Shown: positions 1-8,254 of the stretch, in pieces | Layout: each line of letters starts with the position of its first letter | Position numbering within the stretch: the first letter of the stretch is position 1 | Assembly (NCBI RefSeq): GCF_018614135.1 | Contig: NZ_JAGGOW010000117.1 | Span: forward strand, 1-64,000 | Reading direction: 5' to 3' | Length of the DNA stretch: 64,000 nt | DNA from: Streptomyces sp. ISL-66 | GTDB taxonomy: Bacteria > Actinomycetota > Actinomycetes > Streptomycetales > Streptomycetaceae | The notes under the pieces: model-generated | The model's database searches: none | Told to the model about the DNA's origin: nothing | Seen by the model: only the letters and a program-made list of their open reading frames with translations | Translations under genes and position numbers: made by a program

Positions 1-2
1 TT

Positions 3-71
3 CAGCCGGGAGAGCACTTCAAGGTTCCCGTGACGTTCAACGCGGTGTGCTGGAGGCATGAAGGGTGCTGA
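3..71 (+). CDS. possible 3' end of a gene entering from the left
   Basis: From base 3 an open frame runs 22 codons to TGA at 69-71, with strongly GC-biased third positions. It ends in Cys-Trp-Arg-His-Glu-Gly-Cys. It is too short to classify and could be chance. Confidence 0.2.
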   Translation, partial: QPGEHFKVPVTFNAVCWRHEGC

Positions 72-557
72 CCTGGGGTGCGTGTGGTCCCACTGCTGTG
101 GGTTTGACGAGCTGATCGCGCCGTACACGGTTGGCTCGGGAGAGACCCTCGATCCGCGCACGGACTGGGCGGCGCGCTGGACGGCAACCTGGCGGGTCGA
201 CGGAAGCGAGGTCGTCAGTCCTGCACGTGATCTGGCCGCCTTCCCCTGGAATCGCGCCCGGCCTGTTCGCGCGTTCTCCTGGTGTCCGGGACAGCGGCAT
301 CGGCCCGGGCTGGCGTTCATAGGGTCGACTGGGCGCGTGCACGGCCTGGCCCGGACGGCAACGGCTGGACTTTGCGGCAGCTTCCCGGCCGAGCCCTGTC
401 GTCTTCGAGACCAGGGCAACTCATCGACCTCGAAAACGCCGTCGACTGTCACCAACACCGGCCCGGCGAGGCCGAGGAGATGCGTCGCCCGACACGGGCG
501 GCGACCGGGGGCTACGTTGTCGCCCGTTCCGCGACACCGATGACGGAGGATCGCCGC
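72..557. other. 486-bp stretch without a recognisable gene
   Basis: Several overlapping open frames exist on both strands, as expected at this GC content. None has a convincing ribosome binding site, domain or motif. The last 15 bases carry the GGAGG that serves the GTG at 558. Confidence 0.4.
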
Positions 558-1753
558 GTGCCGACCCGTTTAGCTGAGGACGCCGGCAAGCGAGTGGTGT
601 GGGGGGTATCCCTCGTCCTGATCGCGGTCACCGCGCTCCTCGGGGGAGCGCCCGGGGCCGCCACGGCGACAACCCTCGCCGCGCCACCGGGTCCCGTCCT
701 GTCCTGGGGGCCCTGCGAGCGAGCGGACGCCGCCGGCCCGGCGGACGGGTTCGAGTGCGCGACCGCCCGAGTACCCCTGGATTACCGTCAGCCCACCGAG
801 CGTACGATCCCGCTCGCGGTCACCCAGCGGCTCGCGGCCGACCAGGCCCACCGCACCGGTGTCCTTGTGCTGCACCCCGGCGGACCGGGCAACTCCGGCG
901 TGGACTTCGCCCGTAACAGCCACGACGCGCTCCCCGCCTCCCTCCGTGGCTCCTTCGACGTCGTGGGGTACGACATGCGCGGCGTGGCGCGCAGTGGACA
1001 GGTGGAGTGCTGGAACGACAAGGAGCACTCCGCCGCCGATGCCGCGCGGGGCGTGCCCGGGCCCGGAGCTCTGCAAGGCGCCGTCCGGTAGGGTCTCGAC
1101 TTCGCGGCCGCCTGTCAGGAACGCTCCGGAGACCTGGTGCCGTTCATCGGCACCGCGTCGAACGCCAAGGACATCGAGCTGCTGCGGCAGGCCCTCGGCG
1201 AGGAGACGCTCTCCTTCTACGGCCGTTGCTTCGGCAGCTACGTCGGCACCGTCTACGCGGCGCAGTTCCCCCGGCGCGTCCGCGCCATGGTCCTGGACGG
1301 GGCCTACGATCCGCGTCGCTATGTGCCGTACGCCTACGACGCCGGGCAGTTCGTCGCTCTGGACGGGGCGGTCGGCCGGTTCCTGGACTGGTGCGCGCAG
1401 AAATGCCGTCACCTGCGGATTCGGCGAAGGCCGGCCGCGGCAGGCCTTCGAAGACCTCAAGCGGGCGCTGGACGCCGACCCCGTCATCACCGTGAGCGGA
1501 CGCCCGGCCACCGGCTACACGCTCGCCTACCGGCTGATGTTCAACATCAACGCGGGCAAGGAGATCTGGCCCTGCCTGGGACAGGCCCTGCGGGCGGCCC
1601 AGGCACACCAGGGTTCGTTCCTGCTGTCACCGCCCTCCCCCTGGCCGTGGAGTGCGCCGACCGTGTCTACCCGGCCAGCTACCTGCTCCTGGGCACGCTG
1701 GTCAGTGCCCACGTCGCGGAGTGGCCCGCACTGCGGCGGGACCATCGCCCGGG
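558..1753 (+). pseudogene. TAP-like secreted alpha/beta hydrolase (peptidase), broken
   Basis: This is the remains of a secreted tripeptidyl aminopeptidase-like serine hydrolase. GTG at 558 follows GGAGG by 8 bases and opens a signal peptide with a hydrophobic stretch ending around AGAATAT. Family landmarks follow: LHPGGPGNSG (oxyanion region), DVVGYDMRG, and a nucleophile-elbow-like GRCFGSYVG. Near the end comes VECADRVYPASYLLLG, typical of the C-terminal TAP domain. The gene is not intact. There is an in-frame TAG at 1089-1091, a shift into another frame near 1400-1425 (where AFEDLKRALDADPVITVSG appears), and a shift back near 1620-1640. It stops short at the hairpin beginning at 1754. Decay is the simplest reading, although sequencing errors could mimic the shifts. 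Confidence 0.75.
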
Positions 1754-1782
1754 GAGCGGCACCCCCGGAGTGGGTGCCGCTC
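1754..1782. terminator. bidirectional terminator hairpin
   Basis: GAGCGGCACCC (1754-1764), a 7-base loop, then its exact complement GGGTGCCGCTC (1772-1782). It lies between two convergent genes. There is no T tract, which is usual in Streptomyces. Confidence 0.7.
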
Positions 1783-1803
1783 GGCGGTGGGGCGCGAGCC
1801 CGG

Positions 1804-3084
1804 CTACTGGAGGGTGTAGACCCGGCGGAGGCCGTTGTCGCTGATCGCGGAGATGGAACCCGGGTCGACGGTCTGGGACATGACCGTGCCTTCGGCCCAG
1901 CCGTTGCCGCCGTCGAACTCGCGGAGGCGGCCCTGGGAGTCGACGGCGTAGATCAGCCGGACGCCGTTGTGGATTACCGCCGAGACGGTGCTGACCGTCG
2001 TGGCCGACACCTGGGAGTTGGACCAGCCCGCTCCCCCGTTGACCTCGTACACCCTCCCGTTCTGGACGGTGTAGAGCATCCGGGTGCCGCTTCTGTTCAC
2101 CGCCGACACCGCGGTCACCTGGCTGGTCGAGGGCAGCGGGGAGTCCGACCAGCCCGCGCCGCCGTTCACCTCGTGGACGACTCCGTTCTCGACGACGTAC
2201 ACGAGCCGGACGCCGTTGAGGCTGATCGCCGAGACCGCCGTGACGGGCGCGGTAGTGGGTATGAGGCCCATGGCCCAGCCGTTGCCGCCGTCCAGTTCGT
2301 ACAGACGGCCGTCGCGGATGACGTACACCAGCCGGACGCCGTTGTGTTCCATCGCGCTGACCGCGCTGATGTCCCCGCCGGTGGGAATGTACCCGTCACC
2401 CCAGCCGGTGGCGGCGCTGCGCTCATGGAGCTGGCCGTTCTGGATCGAGTACACGGTGCGGTATTCGTTGAACATCATCGCGCTGACCGCAGACGTCGAA
2501 GCCCCGGCCACGGTCCCGTCTTGCCAGCCCGAGGACAGGCCGCTCACCTCGTGCAGACCTGCGCCCAGACCCACGGGGGCGATGTACGCGCTCGCGTGCT
2601 GTCCTCCCGCGTTGGTCCCTTGGCGCCAGTTCCAGCTGGTCCGCTGAATGGTGTTGCTCTCGTTGCCGCCAACCGTGGTGACCGTGTCGCCCGAGACGGC
2701 GACGACGACGTTGACGTGGTCCGCGTAGGTGCCGTCGCTGTTGAGGTTGTAGACGACCGCGTCACCGACGTTCGGTGTCTGGTCGACGGTGTTGTGCCGC
2801 ACGCCGTACTGGTAGAAGTCCTTCGCGCTGATGCCGAGGCCGCCCAGATCGGTCACGCCGGCCTGCCGCCAGACCCAGGTGGCGAACACCGCGCACCAGC
2901 CTCCGCCGGGGCAGTCTCCGTAGTACGAGCAGCTGTGCGGCTGATTCGCCTCCTGGTTGGCGACGCGGGCGATGTCCCCGGTGGTGGCCGCTTGGGCGGC
3001 CGGGGCTGCCGTCAGTGCCGTGGCGAGCAAGGCCAGCATGCCAAGCACTATGGTGAACAGGCGGTTCAGCAGGGGTGGTTTCAC
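1804..3084 (-). CDS. secreted CHAP-domain protein with C-terminal propeller-like repeats
   Basis: The predicted exported protein has 426 residues. GTG at 3084 follows GGAGGAG and opens a classical signal peptide (Lys, a hydrophobic core, then AQA). Residues of about 35-160 look like a CHAP amidase/peptidase domain. The catalytic Cys would lie in WCAVFATWVWRQAG and the His in YADHVNVVVAV. After about residue 185 come six repeats of roughly 40 residues, each carrying a core like VSAxxxNGVRLVYxVxNGxxxEVNGGxGW. These resemble blades of a six-bladed lectin-like or tectonin-like propeller. CHAP enzymes usually cut peptidoglycan stem or cross-link peptides, so the repeats may target the enzyme to a glycan. 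That targeting role is inference. The neighbour upstream on the same strand is the large SARP regulator, 81 bp away. Confidence 0.75.
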   Translation of the reverse strand: MKPPLLNRLFTIVLGMLALLATALTAAPAAQAATTGDIARVANQEANQPHSCSYYGDCPGGGWCAVFATWVWRQAGVTDLGGLGISAKDFYQYGVRHNTVDQTPNVGDAVVYNLNSDGTYADHVNVVVAVSGDTVTTVGGNESNTIQRTSWNWRQGTNAGGQHASAYIAPVGLGAGLHEVSGLSSGWQDGTVAGASTSAVSAMMFNEYRTVYSIQNGQLHERSAATGWGDGYIPTGGDISAVSAMEHNGVRLVYVIRDGRLYELDGGNGWAMGLIPTTAPVTAVSAISLNGVRLVYVVENGVVHEVNGGAGWSDSPLPSTSQVTAVSAVNRSGTRMLYTVQNGRVYEVNGGAGWSNSQVSATTVSTVSAVIHNGVRLIYAVDSQGRLREFDGGNGWAEGTVMSQTVDPGSISAISDNGLRRVYTLQ

Positions 3085-3165
3085 GAGCTACTCCTCCATC
3101 GGACAGGGCGCTTCGGGCGCTGGTGGAGAGACTCTCGTGGGGCGCTGTAGAACCACTGCAAGAAC

Positions 3166-6100
3166 TCAGGAAGAGCGGGGGGCGCGGGCAGCGGTCCGTG
3201 CGGACAGCTCTGCGTACTCACGCGCGCCGAACTCGGCGAATACCAGTAGAGCTTGTTCGCGGCACCGAGCCGCCGCAGCGTGGTCGCCGGTGGCCTCGTG
3301 TACGTCGGCCAGGTCTCGCCGGGCGCGGGCGCAGAAGAGCGGCAGGTCCAGACCCTCCCAGATCCGGAAGGCCGCCATGAGGTGCCGTTCGGCCGCAATG
3401 AAGTCGCCGTCGGCCAGAGCCAGTTCGCCGAGCGTGCGCAGCACCAGCCCCTCGCCGAGCGGGTCTCGGTGGTCGACGCATTCCCGCAGGGCCGCTGCCA
3501 GGATGCCCCCGGCGCTCCGGGTCTCGCCGAGCCGAATGCGCGCCTTGACCAGCGCCTGGTCGGCATATGCGGCCATGAGCCGGTCGTCGAGCCGGCGGAA
3601 CATGATGCCGGCCTCGGCGCAGAGGTCGGAGGCCGTGCGGTAGTCCCCGGCGGCCCGGTACACCAGGCCGCGCGTGCGCAGGGCAAGCGCCTCCCCTCGT
3701 ACGCTGCCGATCCGCCGGTAGGCCGCGAGGGACTCGGCGAGCAGTCCGTGGGCCGCGGGGTAAGCCCCCTCCTCCAGGTAGACGGAAGCCGCCAGGCGGG
3801 CCGTGTGCCCGATTGCCGCGTGGCCACCGAGATCCTTGAACGTGTGCAGGGCCCGGGTCAGTTGATCGCGTGCGACGGCGAACCGTGCGCGTTCCCTGTT
3901 CACGGAACCGAGACCGGACAGCACCGCGGCCACGCCGCGGGTGTCGCCGGCGGATTCGAGGAGAGGCAGGGCGTGGTGGAAGTGCCGCTCGGCGTCGGTG
4001 TACCGGTCCTCCTCGTAACGGAGTTGCCCAAGGCCCGTCAGGACGCCGGCTTCCGCCGCGTGGTTTCCCGCCTGGCGGGCAGCGGCAAGGGCCGTGGCGT
4101 GCACACGGTCCCACTGCTCGAAGCGGTTGCCGACGGCGTACGCGGAGGCGGCGAGCGCGGTGGCCAGTTGGCAGGCGGCCGTGTCCAGTCCGAGTGCCGC
4201 GGCCTGATCCACTGCGGCCACCAGCGCCCGTTCCTCCACCGCGAACCAGGCCAGCGGGTTGGCGGTCGCCGCGGCGGCCGCCTGCTGGAACACGGGCGGG
4301 AACACCTTACGGGTGGTCGGGGGAGGTACGGCTCCCGAGGGCTGGGCGGCCGCGGCACGCCCGACGAGCGCCAGCCACCCGTCGAGTACACGGCTCATGG
4401 CGGCGGATCGTTCCGGCATCGTCTGGGTCCCCTCGGCCTGTTCACAGGCGTAGAGGCGCAGGAGGTCGTGGAGCCGGTAGCGGGGTGGCTGCACCGGGGT
4501 GCCGTAGCCGGTGCCCCTGAGCTGGAGGGCGCTGTGAGCGGTTGCGTCGGCGTAATGTCCGAAAGATTCCAGGAGCTGGGAGTCCACGAGGCGTTCGCAG
4601 ACCTCCTCGGCGACCCGTTCCGGTACGTCCAGCAGGAGGGCGAGCACCCATCCGGCGAAGTCCGGCACGCCGAGGAGGCCCAGGCGGGCGAAGGCCGTAC
4701 GGGCTTCGGGGTCGAGGGCGCGAAAGCTGAGGTGGAAGCAGGAGCGGACCTCAAGGTCACCGGCCCGCAGTTCGTCCAGGCGTCGTCGTTCGTCGGCCAG
4801 CCGGTCCACCAGGGCCGCGAGCCCCCAGTGGCTGCGGGTGGCGAGCCGAGCCCCGGCGATGCGGACGGCCAGCGGCAGGTTCCCGCACAGCCGGACCACC
4901 TCGGCAGCGGCGCCCGGCTCCTCGGCGACCCGGTCCGTACCGGCGGTGCGCGCCAATAGTTCCACGGCGGCGGAATCGGAGAGCACACCGAGCTCGATCC
5001 GGTTCGGTCCGACGAGTCCCGCCAGCCGGTTCCTGCTGGTGATCACCACTCCGCAGTCGGGGTTTCCGGGCAGCAGCGGTCTGATCTGGGCCTCGTCAAC
5101 CGCGTCGTCCAGCACGAGCAGCATCTGCCGGCCGCCCAGCTCGCTGCGCAGTCGGGCGGTCCGGGCCTCGAGCCCCTCGGGTATCGCGGCATCCGGCGTG
5201 CCGAGGGCGCGCAGGAAACCGCCGATGGCCTCACCGGGCGGGACGGACGGCCCCAGGGTCCCGCGCAGGTCCACGTACATCTGGCCGTCCGGGTAGGCGC
5301 GGGCCAGCCGGTGTGCGGCGTGGACCGCGAGTGCGGACTTCCCCACTCCGCCGCTGCCGGACACCAGCCACACGGGTTCGGCGGCGTTCAGCCCTCCGAC
5401 AAGTGCGGCAAGCTCCCGATCCCGGCCCACGAAACCACGAACGGCCGGGGGCAGTTGGGCTGGAGCCGGTAGGGCCGGAGCCGGTTGGGGAATCCCTGCC
5501 GGTGCGGACTCCGGTGGTGGTGGCGACACGGTGCGGGGGTCCGCGGTATCGGGCTCGCCGCGCACGATCAGCTCGTACAGGCGCCGTAGTTCCGGGCCGG
5601 GGTCGACCCCCAGCTCGTCGGCGAGTAGCCGACGCCCCTCGTGATAGACCTCGAGGGCCTCAGACTGCCGGCCGGTCCGGTAGAGGGCACTGATGAGCTG
5701 GGCCCGGAACCGCTCTCGCAGGGGCGCCTCGGCAACCAGCGAAGAGAGTTCGCCAATGAGGTCGCCTGCCCGTCCGAGGGCCAGGTCGGCGGCGGTCCGT
5801 GCTTCCAGGGCCGTCAGCCGCAACTCGGCCAGGTGCTGCGCCTCGCCCCGCAGCGCCCCGCCCGTCCCGTCCAGCGCGGTGCCGCGCCACAGGTTCAGCG
5901 CCTCGCGGAGCAGGCCGGCGGCGCGTACCGGGTCTCCGGACGCGAGCGCGTCCCGGCCCTGCCCGGCGCGTTCCTCGAACAGCGCGATGTCCAGACGATC
6001 GGCGGGTACGTGGAGAGCGTAGCCCGGAGGGCGGGTCTCCAGGAGCCCGTTCACTCTCAGCGCGCGGCGCAGCGAGGAGACGTACGTCTGGACGAGCGCC

Positions 6101-6276
6101 CGCGCGGTGGACGGCGGCTCCTCGCTCCACACCTGGTCGACGAGGCGGTCCACGGACACGACACGCCCTCGTGCCAGCATCAGGGCGGCGAGCAGGGTCC
6201 GCGGCTTAGGCCCGCCCAACGCCAAGGACTTTCCCTCACGGACCACTTCGACCGGTCCGAGCAGTCGGAACTCCAT
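3166..6276 (-). CDS. AfsR-like SARP regulator: wHTH-BTAD, NB-ARC, TPR
   Basis: This is a 1036-residue pathway-type transcription regulator. ATG at 6276 is chosen because MEFRLLGPVEV is the usual SARP N terminus and GGGGGAAG sits just upstream. A longer frame to 6351 lacks such support. Residues 1-90 form the OmpR-like winged helix (LGGPKPRTLLAALML), and about 95-245 form the bacterial transcriptional activation domain. The NB-ARC STAND ATPase follows, with Walker A GSGGVGKSALA near residue 310 and Walker B MLLVLDDAVD. The last 350 residues are tetratricopeptide repeats (pattern GxLRYEEDRYTDAERHFHHAL). By family knowledge such proteins bind heptameric repeats at antibiotic or development promoters and may sense signals through the TPR and ATPase parts. 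No biosynthetic cluster lies directly beside it, so its targets are unknown. Confidence 0.85.
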   Translation of the reverse strand: MEFRLLGPVEVVREGKSLALGGPKPRTLLAALMLARGRVVSVDRLVDQVWSEEPPSTARALVQTYVSSLRRALRVNGLLETRPPGYALHVPADRLDIALFEERAGQGRDALASGDPVRAAGLLREALNLWRGTALDGTGGALRGEAQHLAELRLTALEARTAADLALGRAGDLIGELSSLVAEAPLRERFRAQLISALYRTGRQSEALEVYHEGRRLLADELGVDPGPELRRLYELIVRGEPDTADPRTVSPPPPESAPAGIPQPAPALPAPAQLPPAVRGFVGRDRELAALVGGLNAAEPVWLVSGSGGVGKSALAVHAAHRLARAYPDGQMYVDLRGTLGPSVPPGEAIGGFLRALGTPDAAIPEGLEARTARLRSELGGRQMLLVLDDAVDEAQIRPLLPGNPDCGVVITSRNRLAGLVGPNRIELGVLSDSAAVELLARTAGTDRVAEEPGAAAEVVRLCGNLPLAVRIAGARLATRSHWGLAALVDRLADERRRLDELRAGDLEVRSCFHLSFRALDPEARTAFARLGLLGVPDFAGWVLALLLDVPERVAEEVCERLVDSQLLESFGHYADATAHSALQLRGTGYGTPVQPPRYRLHDLLRLYACEQAEGTQTMPERSAAMSRVLDGWLALVGRAAAAQPSGAVPPPTTRKVFPPVFQQAAAAATANPLAWFAVEERALVAAVDQAAALGLDTAACQLATALAASAYAVGNRFEQWDRVHATALAAARQAGNHAAEAGVLTGLGQLRYEEDRYTDAERHFHHALPLLESAGDTRGVAAVLSGLGSVNRERARFAVARDQLTRALHTFKDLGGHAAIGHTARLAASVYLEEGAYPAAHGLLAESLAAYRRIGSVRGEALALRTRGLVYRAAGDYRTASDLCAEAGIMFRRLDDRLMAAYADQALVKARIRLGETRSAGGILAAALRECVDHRDPLGEGLVLRTLGELALADGDFIAAERHLMAAFRIWEGLDLPLFCARARRDLADVHEATGDHAAAARCREQALLVFAEFGAREYAELSARTAARAPRSS

Positions 6277-6489
6277 CGCTTCCCCCGAGTGTGACGATGC
6301 CGGGCGCAGTCTACGGTCGGCTCCGGCCGCGATCACAGAGTTCTGGCCCACGTGCGCGAGAGCTGGCCCGCAGGAGAGCGCGCCGATCTCGGGGACGGCG
6401 GGCCGCCGCTGTCTCGGCAGCCCGTCCCAGAGGTGTGCTACGTCATGGCAAAGTGATCACGTTGGACTGTCTGTGGTGGGGGGAGACAC

Positions 6490-7149
6490 GTGAAGCAGCA
6501 ACTTAGGTCGGTGGCGGTGGCGACGATGGTCGCGGCAGCGCTGGCTGGCTGTGGCGGTAGTGGAGAAAGTGGAAGCCCGCCGATGAACGGCCCGGGTCAG
6601 GCCTCCGTTCCGTCAGAGCGCTACCGGTTGCAGTTGCCTGGGGCGGTACTCAACGGGACCTTCACGGGGTCCGATCATTCCGAGCCCGATCAGAACATCG
6701 CGTCGATGCTCTCCGGCCAGATCGACAACGGCATCTCCGCATTCGCCGCCTATCAGCCGACCGACCGAAAGTCGCAGACATCCGGGCCTGTGCTGGCGGT
6801 GACTGGGGTGTACGGAACCGTGCTCAGCCCGGTCACGGCTCGCGACGAGTTTCTTAAGATCCTTGACCGCCGACACACCTTCCCCACGCAGTCCACCGTG
6901 ATCATCGGTCCCCGTACGATCATCCCCAAGGGCTCCTCGGAGCCCGTCTCATGTCGGATCGTTCAAGAGACCGATGAATTTGGAACGACCTGGGGCCCGG
7001 ACTGCTCCTGGGCGGACGGATCGGCCGTTGTCGACGTAACCCAGAGCGTGGACTTCACCAAACAACGCCCAGCCGAATTCGACCTTGAGGCCTTCGCGGC
7101 CAAGACCGCGACCATCCGCAATGAGGTCCGCGCCCCTATGGCGCCATAG
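6490..7149 (+). CDS. hypothetical lipoprotein
   Basis: GTG at 6490 follows GGGGGGAGA. The N terminus has two charged residues, a hydrophobic stretch and the lipobox LAGC, so the mature protein should be a membrane-anchored lipoprotein of about 200 residues. I recognise no domain in the rest. It contains two later Cys residues (SCRIVQ and DCSW) that could form a disulfide. The gene lies divergently from the SARP regulator with about 215 bp between starts, and ahead of a broken histidine kinase. Confidence 0.65.
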   Translation: MKQQLRSVAVATMVAAALAGCGGSGESGSPPMNGPGQASVPSERYRLQLPGAVLNGTFTGSDHSEPDQNIASMLSGQIDNGISAFAAYQPTDRKSQTSGPVLAVTGVYGTVLSPVTARDEFLKILDRRHTFPTQSTVIIGPRTIIPKGSSEPVSCRIVQETDEFGTTWGPDCSWADGSAVVDVTQSVDFTKQRPAEFDLEAFAAKTATIRNEVRAPMAP

Positions 7150-7160
7150 CCGTTCGAGCC

Positions 7161-8175
7161 TTGTCGAACCGAGCCGGTGCCTCAGCCCCCTGCAGTCCTC
7201 ACGGGGCGGTTCCGATTCTGAGCATCGCAGTTGTCCATCCGGGCCAAGTATCGCGCTCAGTCACAGCCGCCTGCGCGGCGGCCGTCGCGGGGACATGGGT
7301 GTTCGCCGGACTGCGCAACCTGGAAAACGGCTCCATGCCGACGGTCCTGGCTCAGGCGGTGGTCTTCCCGGCGATCTCCTGCCTCGTCGGGCGTGGGGCC
7401 GCGAGACTCGCCGAACGCAACAGGCAACTCGCCGAACTGGCCTCTCAATTGCGCAGGGAGCAGGAGGCGCGTGCCCAGCAGGCGGTCACCGAGGAACGGG
7501 TCCGCATCGCGCGCGAGCTGCACGACGTCGTCGCCCACCACATGTCCGTGATCTCCCTCCAGGCGGGCGTGGGGGCCTACGTGTTCGAACGCCGATCCGG
7601 CGACGAGCAGGCAGGCGCTGGACACCATCGCGGTCACGAGTCGGGAGGCGCTGGAGGAGATGCGACGCCTTCTCGTCCTGCTGCGCGTCGGCCCGGAGGG
7701 GCGAGCGGGGCACACGGCGACCCTGGACGAGGACTGCGTGGGTGACGCCCCCGCCCCCGGAGTCGATCGCCTGCCGGAGCTGACCCGACGTGTCACAGCC
7801 GCGGGAGTGCCCGTCACGCTCGAGATCACTGGAGAGCGTTCTCAGCTCAGCCCCGGCATGGACCTGTGCGTCTACCGGGTGGTCCAGGAGGCACTGACCA
7901 ACGTACTCAAGCACGCGGGCCCGGCAAAGGCCGTCGTCAGCTTGGCCTTTGCCGATCAGGCCGTCACGGTTCGCATCAAGGACGACGGGAACCAGCCGTA
8001 CGCTCCCGAGGCGGGCGCTCCCTCCGGCCACGGGCTGATCGGGATGAGGGAGCGCGCGCGGATCTACCACGGGACGGTCACCACGGGCCCTCTCGCTCTC
8101 GGCGGGTTCGAGGTCCGTCTCGTTCTTCCGACGCAGGCCGGCACCGAACACCACGGAACCGGCGCCGCCCCGTAA
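7161..8175 (+). pseudogene. NarL-type sensor histidine kinase, frameshifted and 5'-truncated
   Basis: The second half is a clear HisKA_3/HATPase kinase. The phospho-acceptor segment ERVRIARELHDVVAHHMSVI lies near 7490-7550. In another frame after about 7600 follow EALEEMRRLLVLLR, the N-box LTNVLKHAG, DDGNQPY and the G-box GHGLIGMRERA. The break lies between about 7590 and 7605, where ATSRQALDTIA resumes in the frame that ends at 8175. Upstream only one or two membrane-spanning stretches remain, where the family usually has four or more. No response regulator follows, although these kinases are normally paired with one. The gene is therefore probably dead, unless the shift is a sequencing error. 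Confidence 0.75.
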
Positions 8176-8254
8176 CGCCTCCGGCGGGTTCAGCCGGGGT
8201 GACCGGGGCAGGCGCGAGGGTGTCCAGTCCGTTCCGACGATTCGGAGCAGCGCC

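Noticed and set aside
859..3150. 763-codon plus-strand open frame
   Set aside because: Its start lies in the broken hydrolase and the rest is the antisense of the CHAP protein gene. It has no binding site or domain of its own.
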